A DNA stretch of 64,000 bases from assembly GCF_004791165.1 (NCBI RefSeq), contig NZ_SRUZ01000006.1:372001-436000 (forward strand), read 5' to 3'. Shown here piece by piece: positions 17,208 to 26,169 of the stretch (positions within the stretch are counted from its first letter, which is position 1; each line of letters begins with the position of its first letter). The notes under the pieces were generated by a model. The model was not told the origin of the DNA, did no database searches, and saw nothing but the letters and a program-made list of their open reading frames with translations. A program made the position numbers and the translations under genes. This stretch comes from Mesorhizobium sp. M8A.F.Ca.ET.218.01.1.1 (lineage in GTDB: Bacteria > Pseudomonadota > Alphaproteobacteria > Rhizobiales > Rhizobiaceae).

Positions 17208-17584
17208 GCCTGTCCTCCCGCGTTCAGCCAGTAAACACGCAAACGGTGATTGTCGGGATCGAGCGCAACGAAAGTGCGGCCGAAATCCATGTTCGTCGGC
17301 GGCTGCAATATCTTCAGGCCGCGCCCGGCCCAGTCGGCATGAGTGGCGTCGACCGCGTCGGGTGTCTCCAGGGCAAAGACGATCTCGGCGCCGCCGCCCA
17401 CGGCAGTCGCGGCCGGCTCGACCGTATGACGCGACCACAGCCCGAGCTTGAAGCCCGCATCGAGCACGAACAGCACGAAGGTCGGTGCGCTTTCGACCGG
17501 CTCGCGTCCCAGCAGCGCGCTGTAGAAGGCGCCGCTCTCGAGCGGCTGATCGACATAGAGGATGACAAAGTTCGGGGTGGTCAT
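17204..17584 (-). CDS. VOC (glyoxalase/bleomycin resistance) family protein
   Basis: 126 residues with two beta-alpha-beta-beta-beta modules: NFVILYVDQPLESGAFYSALLG, then a second half ending FGRTFVALDPDNHRLRVYWL. The family binds a metal and includes dioxygenases, glyoxalases and drug-binding proteins; the substrate is not visible. TTGGAG precedes the ATG. It lies 74 nt after the WYL regulator on the same strand and overlaps the EVE gene. Confidence 0.88.
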   Translation of the reverse strand: MTTPNFVILYVDQPLESGAFYSALLGREPVESAPTFVLFVLDAGFKLGLWSRHTVEPAATAVGGGAEIVFALETPDAVDATHADWAGRGLKILQPPTNMDFGRTFVALDPDNHRLRVYWLNAGGQA

Positions 17585-17658
17585 GTCTGTTCTCCAAGGG
17601 GCGGTGTTTCGATTTGGAGACCTTAGAACAGGCTACTGTCAGATTCTGGCAGTATCCG

Positions 17659-18348
17659 TTAGGAGCCGCGAGGCCTGTCGAACGTTGCCCGCCATTCCTT
17701 GAGCATCGCCTGGCGCCGACGTGGATAGCGTGTGTCGATTGGCTTCAGCTCCGCGATGCGGTCCGTGCGAAAATGCCGGAAATCCTGCCGCGTCTCGCAC
17801 CACGCCACCACGACCCGCACCTTGTCGAAGAAGCCAAGCGCAAACGGCCAGACGACACGTTGCGAGGCGGCGCCGCCAGCATCGCGGTAGTGGAAAGCGA
17901 GCTTGCGTTCGTTGCGGATGGCCTGCCGCACCAGGCCGAGATCAATACCCTCGATGACTTCCGCCGGCGGCCCGACCAGCAGCGTCGAGGCATCGAGATC
18001 CTCACGCAAATCGTCGGGCAGCACGGCCGCGATCTTGGCCAGCGCGTTGGCGGCAGCAGCCGAAAGACGCCGGTCCGGCTGCTTGGCGACCCAGCGCGAA
18101 CCAAGCACAATGGCTTCGATCTCCTCGTCGCTGAACATCAGCGGCGGCAGCATGAAGCCGGGCTTGAGCACATAGCCAAGTCCCGCCTCGCCCTCGATCG
18201 GTGCGCCTTGCCCCTGCAACGTTACGATGTCGCGGTAGAGCGTGCGGATCGAAATCCCTAGTTCATCGGCCAATGCTTGCCCGCTCACCGGCCGGCGGTG
18301 CCGGCGCAGCGACTGAATGAGGTCAAGCAGGCGTTCGGAACGGGACAT
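17659..18348 (-). CDS. YafY-family transcriptional regulator (HTH + WYL)
   Basis: 229 residues from the ATG reading MSRSERLLDLIQSLRRHRRP. The N-terminal winged HTH includes SGQALADELGISIRTLYRDI, a linker follows, and the WYL domain carries KLAFHYRDAGG with family-typical downstream strands. WYL domains sense ligands, often nucleic-acid fragments or nucleotides. First gene of a probable regulator-VOC-EVE operon, divergent from the membrane protein at 18440, so it may control both. Confidence 0.9.
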   Translation of the reverse strand: MSRSERLLDLIQSLRRHRRPVSGQALADELGISIRTLYRDIVTLQGQGAPIEGEAGLGYVLKPGFMLPPLMFSDEEIEAIVLGSRWVAKQPDRRLSAAAANALAKIAAVLPDDLREDLDASTLLVGPPAEVIEGIDLGLVRQAIRNERKLAFHYRDAGGAASQRVVWPFALGFFDKVRVVVAWCETRQDFRHFRTDRIAELKPIDTRYPRRRQAMLKEWRATFDRPRGS

Positions 18349-18439
18349 TGGCGGCAATCCGGAAAGGGCCAACGATAGGGCCGGAGCGCAGGCGACCACA
18401 AGCTGGGGAACAGCCGTGGCCCGGAAGCGTTCAGTCACC

Positions 18440-18922
18440 ATGCAGATATATGGTTTCCTGCTGTTCTGGTCCGCCTTGACCGCTCTGGTCGGCGCGCTCA
18501 GCCTCGGACCGTCCTTCGCCCATGTCCTGGAATCGCTGCCGCGGCTTTCGCATTGGCCGCCGGTCCTCTGGCGCGAGACGACGGTTTTCAACGGTCAGTT
18601 CCTGCTCTTTGCCGTCATCGGCGCACCGCTGGATATCGCGGCGATCGCCTGTCCGGCATTATTGGCATGGCTGATCCATGAGGATCGCCGGGCATTCTGG
18701 TTCGCATTTTCCGCCGCCCTGCTCTATGCACTGTCGCTGATATTCTGGATCGTACTCGTCAAGCCGGCCAACGATGTCCTTGCCACCTGGGTGCCAGGCC
18801 CGATTCCCGATGATTTCGAAGCCATCCGCCTGCGTTGGGAGACCGGCCATATGGTTGTCACGGCGTTCAAGGCCGCAGGCTTCGTCTCACTGGTCCTGGC
18901 CCTGCTTACGATCAGGCGCTGA
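18440..18922 (+). CDS. Four-helix integral membrane protein of unknown function
   Basis: 160 residues from ATG 18440. Four hydrophobic segments are visible (LLFWSALTALVGALSLG; LLFAVIGAPLDIAAIACPALLAWL; FAFSAALLYALSLIFWIVLV; VVTAFKAAGFVSLVLALL). The layout and the motif VKPANDVLATW recall DUF1772-like proteins, but the match is loose. Divergent from the WYL regulator with 91 nt between starts. Confidence 0.7.
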   Translation: MQIYGFLLFWSALTALVGALSLGPSFAHVLESLPRLSHWPPVLWRETTVFNGQFLLFAVIGAPLDIAAIACPALLAWLIHEDRRAFWFAFSAALLYALSLIFWIVLVKPANDVLATWVPGPIPDDFEAIRLRWETGHMVVTAFKAAGFVSLVLALLTIRR

Positions 18923-19012
18923 GCTTTCCGGCAAGGCAATGTCGCGCGCGTTTGTTGCGCCAATGGGCGTAGCTGTGGCAGAAGCGGGCCAGACCGCCGG
19001 AGACGATGCTTC

Positions 19013-20104
19013 TTGAAATCCTTCCGCGACAAACGCCGCGACGATCGCTCGCACCAGCCGGCGAAGGGTGGGGCCGCGCAATCGCGCACGCCAGAGAACC
19101 GCGCGGCCGTGCGGCCTGATTCCCGGCCGCGTGAGCAGCAGGCCGCCAGGGCCGAGGATCGGACCGAGCCGAAGCCAGCGGCGCGCATCATCGCTCGACG
19201 CGACGGCGCCCTGCCCGCCGAGCAACTCCCGGTAATCCTGGAAGTCGCTCCCAACGCCGATTATGCGTTGCTCGACAGCGGCGCGGGACAAAAACTCGAA
19301 CAATACGGTCCCTACCGCATCGTCCGGCCTGAGGGCCAGGCGATCTGGCAGAAGGCTCTCCCGGCAAGGGATTGGGAGCGCGCCGACGCCATCTTCACCG
19401 GCGACACCGACGAGGAAGGCATCGGCCGCTGGCGCTTCCCCAAGACGCCGCTCGGCGAAACCTGGCCGATGAAGCATGACGGCATTGACTATCTCGGCCG
19501 TTTCACCTCGTTTCGCCATGTCGGCGTCTTTCCCGAGCAGGCTTCGCACTGGGATCATATGGCAGGGCTGATCGCGGCGGCCAGGCGCCCCGTCAAGGTG
19601 CTCAACCTGTTCGGTTATACCGGCCTTGCCTCGCTGGTGGCGGCGCGCGCGGGCGCCGAGGTCACCCATGTCGACGCCTCGAAGAAGGCGATCGGCTGGG
19701 CGCGCGAAAACCAGGAGATGGCCGGCCTTGGCGGCAAGCCGATACGCTGGATCGTCGATGACGCGGTGAAGTTCGCCGAGCGCGAGGAGCGTCGCGGCAG
19801 CCGCTACGACATCATCCTGTTCGATCCGCCGGCCTATGGCCGCGGCCCCAAGGGCGAGGTCTGGCAATTGTTCGAGGACCTGCCTGATTTGACGGACCTC
19901 TGTCGCTCGATCCTGACCCCAAAACCGCTCGCCGTGGTGCTGACCGCCTATTCGATCCGTGCCTCCTTCTTCGCCATCCACGCCCTGATGCGCGACACCT
20001 TCGCCGGCATGGGCGGCAAGGTTGAATCGGGCGAGTTGATCATCCGTGAAAAGTCCGCCGGCCGGGCGCTTTCGACTTCACTGTTTTCGCGCTGGGTGGC
20101 CTGA
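19013..20104 (+). CDS. Class I SAM-dependent RNA methyltransferase (RlmI/RlmK-like)
   Basis: 363 residues. A basic, disordered N-terminus (~1-60) precedes the catalytic fold: motif I VKVLNLFGYTGLASL near 200, acidic motif II HVDASKKAI, and motif IV IILFDPPAYGRGP. The order and the DPPAYGRG motif resemble the 23S rRNA methyltransferases RlmI/RlmK. TTG 19013 is the best start I can find. The next gene, a SpoU-type methyltransferase, begins 1 nt after the stop, so the pair forms an RNA-modification operon. Confidence 0.85.
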   Translation: MKSFRDKRRDDRSHQPAKGGAAQSRTPENRAAVRPDSRPREQQAARAEDRTEPKPAARIIARRDGALPAEQLPVILEVAPNADYALLDSGAGQKLEQYGPYRIVRPEGQAIWQKALPARDWERADAIFTGDTDEEGIGRWRFPKTPLGETWPMKHDGIDYLGRFTSFRHVGVFPEQASHWDHMAGLIAAARRPVKVLNLFGYTGLASLVAARAGAEVTHVDASKKAIGWARENQEMAGLGGKPIRWIVDDAVKFAEREERRGSRYDIILFDPPAYGRGPKGEVWQLFEDLPDLTDLCRSILTPKPLAVVLTAYSIRASFFAIHALMRDTFAGMGGKVESGELIIREKSAGRALSTSLFSRWVA

Positions 20105-20105
20105 C

Positions 20106-20963
20106 ATGAACGAACGGCACGCCGGCGCACCCGGCCAGGTGAAGGAAGTCACCAGTCTTGCCAATCCGCTGGTCAAGGACATCAAGGCACTCGCCTTGAA
20201 GAAATTCCGCGACCAGCAGAACGCCTTCATGGCCGAAGGGCTGAAGCTGGTCATCGATGCGCTCGATCTGGGCTGGCAGATCAGGACGCTTGTTTTCGCC
20301 AAGGCCGGACGCGGCAACGCGGCCGTGGAAAAGGTCGCGGCGCGCACGGTTGCCGCCGGCGGCACCGTGCTCGAAGTATCGGAAAAAGTGCTTGTCGCCA
20401 TCACCCGCCGCGACAATCCGCAAATGGTGGTCGGCGTCTTCTCGCAGAAGTTCCTGGCCCTGAAGGACATCAGTGCCGACAATGGCGATGTCTGGGTCGC
20501 GCTCGACCGGGTGCGCGATCCCGGCAATCTCGGCACCGTCATCCGCACCGTCGATGCCGTCGGCGCCAAGGGCGTCATTCTGGTCGGCGACACAACCGAT
20601 CCGTTTTCGGTGGAAACGGTGCGCGCCACCATGGGTTCCATTTTCGCCGTGCCAGTGGCGAAGGCAACGACCGAGGCGTTCCTTGCCTGGCGCGGCGGCT
20701 TTTCAGGTCTCGTCGCGGGCACCCATCTGAAAGGCGCGGTCGACTACCGCTCGGTCGATTTTTCCCGCGGGCCGGTGTTGCTGATGATGGGCAACGAGCA
20801 GCAGGGCCTGCCCGAAAGCCTGGCGGCGAGCTGCGACAGGCTGCTCAGGATTCCGCAGGCAGGCCGTGCCGATTCGCTCAATCTCGCGGTCGCCACCGGC
20901 ATCATGCTGTTCGAGATCAGGCGCGGCGCGCTGAAACTCGAACCAATCCCGGACCAGCAATGA
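20106..20963 (+). CDS. TrmH/SpoU family RNA 2'-O-methyltransferase
   Basis: 285 residues. N-terminal substrate-binding part (VTSLANPLVKDIKALALKKF, LVIDALDLG), then the SPOUT catalytic knot with DRVRDPGNLGTVIRTVDAVG, LLMMGNEQQGLPE and SLNLAVATGIMLFEI, the three family motifs in order. It acts on rRNA or tRNA ribose; the target nucleotide cannot be predicted. ATG 20106 follows the previous stop by one base. lspA follows 13 nt downstream. Confidence 0.92.
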   Translation: MNERHAGAPGQVKEVTSLANPLVKDIKALALKKFRDQQNAFMAEGLKLVIDALDLGWQIRTLVFAKAGRGNAAVEKVAARTVAAGGTVLEVSEKVLVAITRRDNPQMVVGVFSQKFLALKDISADNGDVWVALDRVRDPGNLGTVIRTVDAVGAKGVILVGDTTDPFSVETVRATMGSIFAVPVAKATTEAFLAWRGGFSGLVAGTHLKGAVDYRSVDFSRGPVLLMMGNEQQGLPESLAASCDRLLRIPQAGRADSLNLAVATGIMLFEIRRGALKLEPIPDQQ

Positions 20964-20976
20964 AGGTTGTCCAATC

Positions 20977-21474
20977 GTGAAATCATGGTCTGCCTACGCG
21001 CTGCTCGTCATCGTGGCCATCGCGCTCGACCAATGGATAAAGACACTGGTCGAGGCCGGCCTGCCCTTCCAGGAAAAGCTCGACCTGCTGCCCTTCCTGG
21101 CGCTGTTTCGCACCTACAACACCGGCATCGCCTTCTCGATGTTCTCCTCCTTCGGCGACACCGGCCTCGTGGTCATCGCCGTGCTGGTCGTCGCTTTCGT
21201 GCTTTACCTCGCCACGCGCACGCCATCGGGCCATGTCATCGCCCGTACCGGCTTTGCCCTGATCATCGGTGGCGCGCTGGGCAATCTGATCGACCGTGCC
21301 GTCTACGGCCACGTCATCGATTACATCCTGTTCCACACGCCGGTCTGGTCCTTCGCCGTCTTCAACCTTGCGGACGCCTTCATTTCCGTGGGTGCGGCAC
21401 TGGTCGTGTTCGACGAACTCATCGGCTGGCGGCGTGAACCCAAACCTTCGAACGCCAAGCCTTCCAAAGATTGA
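20977..21474 (+). CDS. lspA: Lipoprotein signal peptidase (signal peptidase II)
   Basis: Inner-membrane aspartic protease that cleaves the signal of prolipoproteins after lipidation. 165 residues, GTG start. Four membrane segments. Catalytic aspartates are in GALGNLIDRAVYGHVIDY and FNLADAFISVG. Third gene of a tight run after two RNA methyltransferase genes. Confidence 0.95.
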   Translation: MKSWSAYALLVIVAIALDQWIKTLVEAGLPFQEKLDLLPFLALFRTYNTGIAFSMFSSFGDTGLVVIAVLVVAFVLYLATRTPSGHVIARTGFALIIGGALGNLIDRAVYGHVIDYILFHTPVWSFAVFNLADAFISVGAALVVFDELIGWRREPKPSNAKPSKD

Positions 21475-21529
21475 CCCCGCGCGGCCATCGCCGCACAGTC
21501 AGACGCCAAGCAAGTTCGCGGAGAGAAAG

Positions 21530-22519
21530 ATGACCGAAACGTTCAAAGCCATCCTCGTTTCGCGCGACGCCGAGAAAAAACAGTCGGTCGCCGTGACTGA
21601 TCTCACCGACGCCGATCTGATGGAGGGCGACGTCACCATCGCGGTCGAGGCGACGACGGTGAACTACAAGGATGGACTGGCCATATCGGGCAAGGCGCCG
21701 GTGATCCGCCGATGGCCGCTGGTGCCGGGCATCGACCTTGCCGGCACTGTCATCTCCTCTTCCAATCCCGACTGGCGCAAGGGTGACAAGGTCATCCTGA
21801 ACGGCTGGGGCGTTGGCGAAACCCATTTCGGCGCCTATGCCGGGCGCGCCCGCGTGAAGGGCGACTGGCTGGTGCCGTTGCCGGAGAGCATGAGCGCGCA
21901 TGATGCCATGGCTGTCGGCACCGCCGGCTACACGGCCATGCTCTGCGTCATGGCATTGGAGCGGCACGGCATCCTGCCTGATCGCGGCCCTGTCGTAGTG
22001 ACGGGCGCTGCCGGCGGCGTCGGTTCGGTCGCGGTCTCCATCCTGTCCAGCCTCGGCTACCATGTCGTCGCCTCGACAGGCCGCAATGCCGAAAGCCCTT
22101 ATCTGATCAATCTTGGCGCCGCCGAAGTGATATCGCGCGACGAGCTCAACCAGCCCGCCAAGCCGCTGGCCAAGGAGCGCTGGGCCGGTGGTATCGATTC
22201 GGTCGGCAGCCACATATTGGCCAACGTTCTGTCGATGACCTCCTATGGCGGGGCGGTCGCGGCCTGCGGCCTCGCCGGTGGCATGGATCTGCCATCGAGC
22301 GTGGCGCCCTTCATCCTGCGCGGCGTCTCCCTGCTCGGCATCGATTCAGTGATGGCGCCGAAGGCCGTGCGCCTCGAAGCCTGGCGGCGCATCGGCTCCG
22401 ATCTCGATGTGGACAAGCTCGCCAGCCTGTCCACGACCATCGGCTTCGACGGCATCATCGGTGCGGCACACGACATCGTCGATGGCAAGATCCGCGGTCG
22501 CGTCGTCGTCGACATGTGA
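21530..22519 (+). CDS. acuI: Acrylyl-CoA reductase-like quinone oxidoreductase (YhdH/AcuI family)
   Basis: NADPH-dependent medium-chain reductase; AcuI reduces acrylyl-CoA to propionyl-CoA. 329 residues from ATG 21530 after GAGAGAAAG. NYKDGLAISGKAPVIRRWPLVPGIDLAGTV is typical of the subfamily, the nucleotide loop is VTGAAGGVGSVAVSIL, and the usual zinc ligands of alcohol dehydrogenases are absent. It is 55 nt after lspA. The exact substrate is inferred from subfamily resemblance. Confidence 0.85.
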   Translation: MTETFKAILVSRDAEKKQSVAVTDLTDADLMEGDVTIAVEATTVNYKDGLAISGKAPVIRRWPLVPGIDLAGTVISSSNPDWRKGDKVILNGWGVGETHFGAYAGRARVKGDWLVPLPESMSAHDAMAVGTAGYTAMLCVMALERHGILPDRGPVVVTGAAGGVGSVAVSILSSLGYHVVASTGRNAESPYLINLGAAEVISRDELNQPAKPLAKERWAGGIDSVGSHILANVLSMTSYGGAVAACGLAGGMDLPSSVAPFILRGVSLLGIDSVMAPKAVRLEAWRRIGSDLDVDKLASLSTTIGFDGIIGAAHDIVDGKIRGRVVVDM

Positions 22520-22659
22520 CCGGACTGAGGGATCGCAGGCCGGACGGAATTGCCACATCGGGCGGCAAATCGGTCTTCGCCGGGGCAAAAACCCCGATCC
22601 GCTAAAATTCGAACGATCCCCCGCAATTTTCCATAATGTCTGTCTGGCAAGGATTTCGC

Positions 22660-24951
22660 ATGATCGCGGAATCCGACAGCCAACGGGCCGACCCTGGCGA
22701 CGACATCGTTGCGGCACCGGCGCAAGCGCCGGCAATGGCGCGGCGGTTTATCGCCGCGCCGCCGCTGGTGCCCGATCAGCAACCGGCCAAGCGCGAAGGC
22801 CTGCCGATCCTGACCTTCGTTGTCATGGTGCTGGCCGGCCTCTCCTACCTGACCGGAGCGCCGGTCTTCATCAGCCTTGCGTTGCTGGCAACAGGCCTTG
22901 CCGGCCTGGCCATGCACCTGCACGCCAGGCGCAGCGTACGCCGCAGTACGGTCCTGCTCGACGAAACCACCGCCCGCAACCGCGCCGAGATCGAGACGCT
23001 GGCCGACCGCATGTGGGAGATGCAGGAAAGCGAGGAGCGCTTTCGCGGTCTCATCGACGCGCTCGGCGATCTCGTCATCCATCGCGACCGCGACGGTTAC
23101 ATCGTCTATGCCAACAAGGTGTTCGCCGACCTTGTCGAAACCGATCAGCGCGACCTTGCCGGCAAGACGCTGGCCGAACTCGGCATCGAGGTCGGCATCG
23201 TTCCCGATGCCGCTTTCTCCGACCATGAATGCCTGAGTTCCACCGACGTCGCCATCCGCACGCCCACCGGGCCGCGCTGGTTCTCCTGGATCGAGCTGTC
23301 CGTGCGCGACAAGGACAGCGATGCCGTCTCGCATCGCGCCATCGCCCGCGACATCACCGCACGCAAGCGCGCCGAATCGTCCATGATCACGGCGCGCGAA
23401 CGGGCCGAGTTCGCAAGCCAGGCCAAGTCGCGTTTCCTCGCCACTGTCAGCCATGAGATCCGCACGCCGATGAACGGCATCATGGGCATGGCCAAGCTGC
23501 TCGCCGACACCAGCCTGTCGCCGGAACAGCAGACCTATGTCGGCGCCATCTCGACCTCGGCCAGCGCCTTGCTTGCCCTGATCGAGGATCTGCTCGACTA
23601 TTCCAAGATCGAGGCCGGACGCTTCGATCCCGAACCGCAGCCCATGTCCGTGCGCGAGATCGCCGACAACATCATCGAATTGATGGCCGCGCGCGCCTTC
23701 GCCAAGAATATCGGCCTCGGCTGCCATGTCGAACCGGATGTGCCGCAATTGATCACCGCCGATCCGGGCCGGGTCAGGCAGGTGCTGCTCAACCTCATCG
23801 GCAACGCCATCAAGTTCACCGACAGCGGCGGCGTGCTGGTCAGCGTCGCGCGCGCCCGCACCGAGACCAGCGACCGCATCTGCTTCACCATCGCCGATAC
23901 CGGCCCCGGCCTGCGCGACGAGGACATGGAGCGCATCTTCGAGGAATTCGAGCAGGCCGACGGCACCTCGACGCGCACGCATGGCGGTGCCGGACTGGGG
24001 CTTGCCATCTCCAAGCGTCTGGTCACCGCCATGGGCGGCACGATTTCGGTATCCAGCCGGCTCGGCCAGGGATCGGAATTCGTCTTCGAGATTCCGGCCA
24101 TATCGGCTACCGAGCCGCCGCAGGGCCGGCTGAACGCGCTTGCCGGCCGACGCGCCGTGATCCTGTCCAAGAACACCGTCGAGGCCGACGCCATCGCCCG
24201 CACCATCCGCGCCAATGGCGGCGCGGCCGGCATCGCCACCACCGTGGCCCAGGCCGCATCCTTTGCCGACGGCTGTGACGTGCTTCTGGTCGACGCGGCC
24301 CTGGAAGAGAGTGACGGGAAGCTGCTCAAGCGGCTTCGCCAGCATGGGTTCACCGATTGCGAAGCCGTCACGCTGATCGCACCCACCGACCGCGGCATGC
24401 TTGGCGAGTTTCGTGCCAGCGGCTACGCGACATTCCTTGCCCGGCCGGTGCGCGGAGGAACACTTTTGCGTGTCCTTTTGAGCAGCCAGACGCCGGTCCT
24501 CGCCCCGCCGCGGCCGGAAAATCGCCGCGCACCGGCGCTTCGTGCCTCAGGCGAACGCCAACAGGGCCTGTCCGTGCTGATCGCCGAGGACAACGACATC
24601 AATGCCATGCTGGCCCGCGCAACGCTGTTGAAGGCCGGGCATCGCGTCAAGGTGGTCGGCAACGGCAAGGCTGCCGTCGAGGCGGTCACCGGCGCCGGGC
24701 ACAAGCACCGCTTCGACGTGGTGCTGATGGATCTGCATATGCCGGTCATGGACGGATTGGACGCCATTGCCGCGATCCGCCGCCACGAGGAGGAAGCCTC
24801 CGTACCGCCGGTGCCGATCATGGTGCTGTCGGCCGACAGCCAGGAAAAGACCCGCCATGCGGTGCTCGCCCACGGCGCCAGCGGCTTCGTCACCAAGCCG
24901 CTCGACCCCGACGCGCTGGTCAGCGCCGTCGAGGGCCAGGTAGCCGCTTGA
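22660..24951 (+). CDS. Hybrid sensor histidine kinase with PAS and two receiver domains
   Basis: 763 residues from ATG 22660, with AAGGA 6 nt upstream (an ATG 24 nt earlier lacks one). Order: basic N-terminus, two membrane segments (~48-85), coiled coil, PAS (~125-235), HisKA with H265 in ATVSHEIRTP, HATPase with N-box NLIGNAIKF (N378/N382) and G-boxes, a receiver-like domain (~490-600) lacking the normal acidic pocket, and a full receiver with D691 in VVLMDLHMPVMDG. No response regulator or phosphotransfer gene is adjacent, so the output partner is unknown. Confidence 0.92.
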   Translation: MIAESDSQRADPGDDIVAAPAQAPAMARRFIAAPPLVPDQQPAKREGLPILTFVVMVLAGLSYLTGAPVFISLALLATGLAGLAMHLHARRSVRRSTVLLDETTARNRAEIETLADRMWEMQESEERFRGLIDALGDLVIHRDRDGYIVYANKVFADLVETDQRDLAGKTLAELGIEVGIVPDAAFSDHECLSSTDVAIRTPTGPRWFSWIELSVRDKDSDAVSHRAIARDITARKRAESSMITARERAEFASQAKSRFLATVSHEIRTPMNGIMGMAKLLADTSLSPEQQTYVGAISTSASALLALIEDLLDYSKIEAGRFDPEPQPMSVREIADNIIELMAARAFAKNIGLGCHVEPDVPQLITADPGRVRQVLLNLIGNAIKFTDSGGVLVSVARARTETSDRICFTIADTGPGLRDEDMERIFEEFEQADGTSTRTHGGAGLGLAISKRLVTAMGGTISVSSRLGQGSEFVFEIPAISATEPPQGRLNALAGRRAVILSKNTVEADAIARTIRANGGAAGIATTVAQAASFADGCDVLLVDAALEESDGKLLKRLRQHGFTDCEAVTLIAPTDRGMLGEFRASGYATFLARPVRGGTLLRVLLSSQTPVLAPPRPENRRAPALRASGERQQGLSVLIAEDNDINAMLARATLLKAGHRVKVVGNGKAAVEAVTGAGHKHRFDVVLMDLHMPVMDGLDAIAAIRRHEEEASVPPVPIMVLSADSQEKTRHAVLAHGASGFVTKPLDPDALVSAVEGQVAA

Positions 24952-25112
24952 GCCGCCTTTTCACGGTGCATGGCAGACGAAGCCCGCCAAAAAAAGCAGC
25001 CCGGTTTCGGGCGCCCGCGAAGCCAACGCGCGTAGGCTCTTGTGCCGCAACATAGCCGGTTGACCGTTTTCGCCAGCCGACGAAGTATTGCCCGCGACGC
25101 TGTATCACGGTA

Positions 25113-25130
25113 CTGTCACAATCCTGTTGC
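25113..25130 (+). promoter_or_regulatory. Candidate Pho box upstream of olsB
   Basis: CTGTCAC-AATC-CTGTTGC: two 7-nt direct half-sites separated by 4 nt, matching the PhoB consensus (CTGTCAT-N4-CTGTCAT) at 11 of 14 half-site positions. It lies 51 nt upstream of the olsB start. Ornithine lipid synthesis replaces phospholipids under phosphate limitation, so PhoB control is expected. Confidence 0.65.
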
Positions 25131-25181
25131 ACCTACACCGTATCCCCGTGCCAAGAGGGATGGCTCGAAGGAGAATCACTC

Positions 25182-26069
25182 GTGCATACAGTTATGCCGG
25201 AATGTGACACTCGGCCGAACGCCAGCAGCGCCTTGCTCGCCGGACGTAATGTCGATTCCATCATAAAAGGCGCAGCGCTCGGCCGTATCGGCAATCTCGA
25301 AGTGCGGCTCGCCCGCAACGAGGCCGAGATCGCGGCCGCGCAGGAAGTGCGCTACCGTGTATTTTATGACGAGCTTGGCGCCAGGAAGGATCTGTTCCAG
25401 GCGCAGGACCGCCGCGACGCCGATCGCTTCGACCCGCTCTGCGACCATCTCCTCGTCCTCGATACCTCGCTTTCCGGCCCTGAGCACCGCCGCATCGTCG
25501 GCACCTATCGCTTGCTGCGGCAAGAAATCGCGGCAACCGCCGGAGGCTTCTATTCCGAAGGCGAATTCGAGCTGACCAAGCTCATCGCCCGTCATCCCGG
25601 CCAGCGTTTCCTGGAACTCGGCCGCTCCTGTGTGTTGCCGGAATACCGTTCGAAGCGCACCATCGAGGCGCTGTGGCAAGGCATCTGGGCTTACATCAAT
25701 CACTACGAGATCGGCGTGATGACCGGCTGTGCCTCCTTCCACGGCACCGTGCCGGCCGCGCACGCCGAGGCGCTCACCTATCTCGCCCATCACTGCCGCA
25801 CCAACTCGGCCTGGGACGTGCGCGCTGTGTCCGGACGCTATTGCTCCATGGACCTGATGCCGATCGAGGCGGTCAACACCAAGGCGGCGATCGCGGCGAT
25901 GCCACCACTGGTCAAGGGCTATCTGCGGGTCGGCGCCCGCATCGGCGATGGTTGCGTCATCGACCGCGAATTCTCGACCGTCGACATTTTCGTGGTGATG
26001 CCGGTCAAGGAGATCGGGGCCCGCTACGTCAACTATTATGGCGGCGAAGCGCAGCGCTTCGCGGCGTGA
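25182..26069 (+). CDS. olsB: L-ornithine N-alpha-acyltransferase
   Basis: First step of ornithine lipid synthesis: transfers a 3-hydroxyacyl chain from acyl carrier protein to ornithine. 295 residues, GTG start. The GNAT-type fold carries LEVRLARNEAEIAAAQEVRYRVFYDELGA, then ELGRSCVLPEYRSKRTIEALWQGIWAYI and the GCASFHGTVPAAHAEAL region typical of OlsB and hemolysin-like acyltransferases. olsA is not in the window. The Pho box upstream fits phosphate-starvation induction. Confidence 0.88.
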   Translation: MHTVMPECDTRPNASSALLAGRNVDSIIKGAALGRIGNLEVRLARNEAEIAAAQEVRYRVFYDELGARKDLFQAQDRRDADRFDPLCDHLLVLDTSLSGPEHRRIVGTYRLLRQEIAATAGGFYSEGEFELTKLIARHPGQRFLELGRSCVLPEYRSKRTIEALWQGIWAYINHYEIGVMTGCASFHGTVPAAHAEALTYLAHHCRTNSAWDVRAVSGRYCSMDLMPIEAVNTKAAIAAMPPLVKGYLRVGARIGDGCVIDREFSTVDIFVVMPVKEIGARYVNYYGGEAQRFAA

Positions 26070-26071
26070 GC

Positions 26072-26165
<94 letters not shown>

Positions 26166-26169
26166 CTCT

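Noticed and set aside
16770..17597. Single 275-residue VOC-EVE fusion
   Set aside because: The upstream part of this frame is not VOC-like; the real VOC gene is in another frame and overlaps the EVE start by ATGA, so these are two genes.
22581..22596. Terminator CGGGG-CAAAAA-CCCCG after acuI
   Set aside because: Only a 5-bp stem and no U-tract; too weak to call.
22243..24345. 700-codon open frame antisense to acuI and the histidine kinase
   Set aside because: Low-complexity Gly/Asp/His/Arg composition, no motifs, and it covers two well-supported genes.
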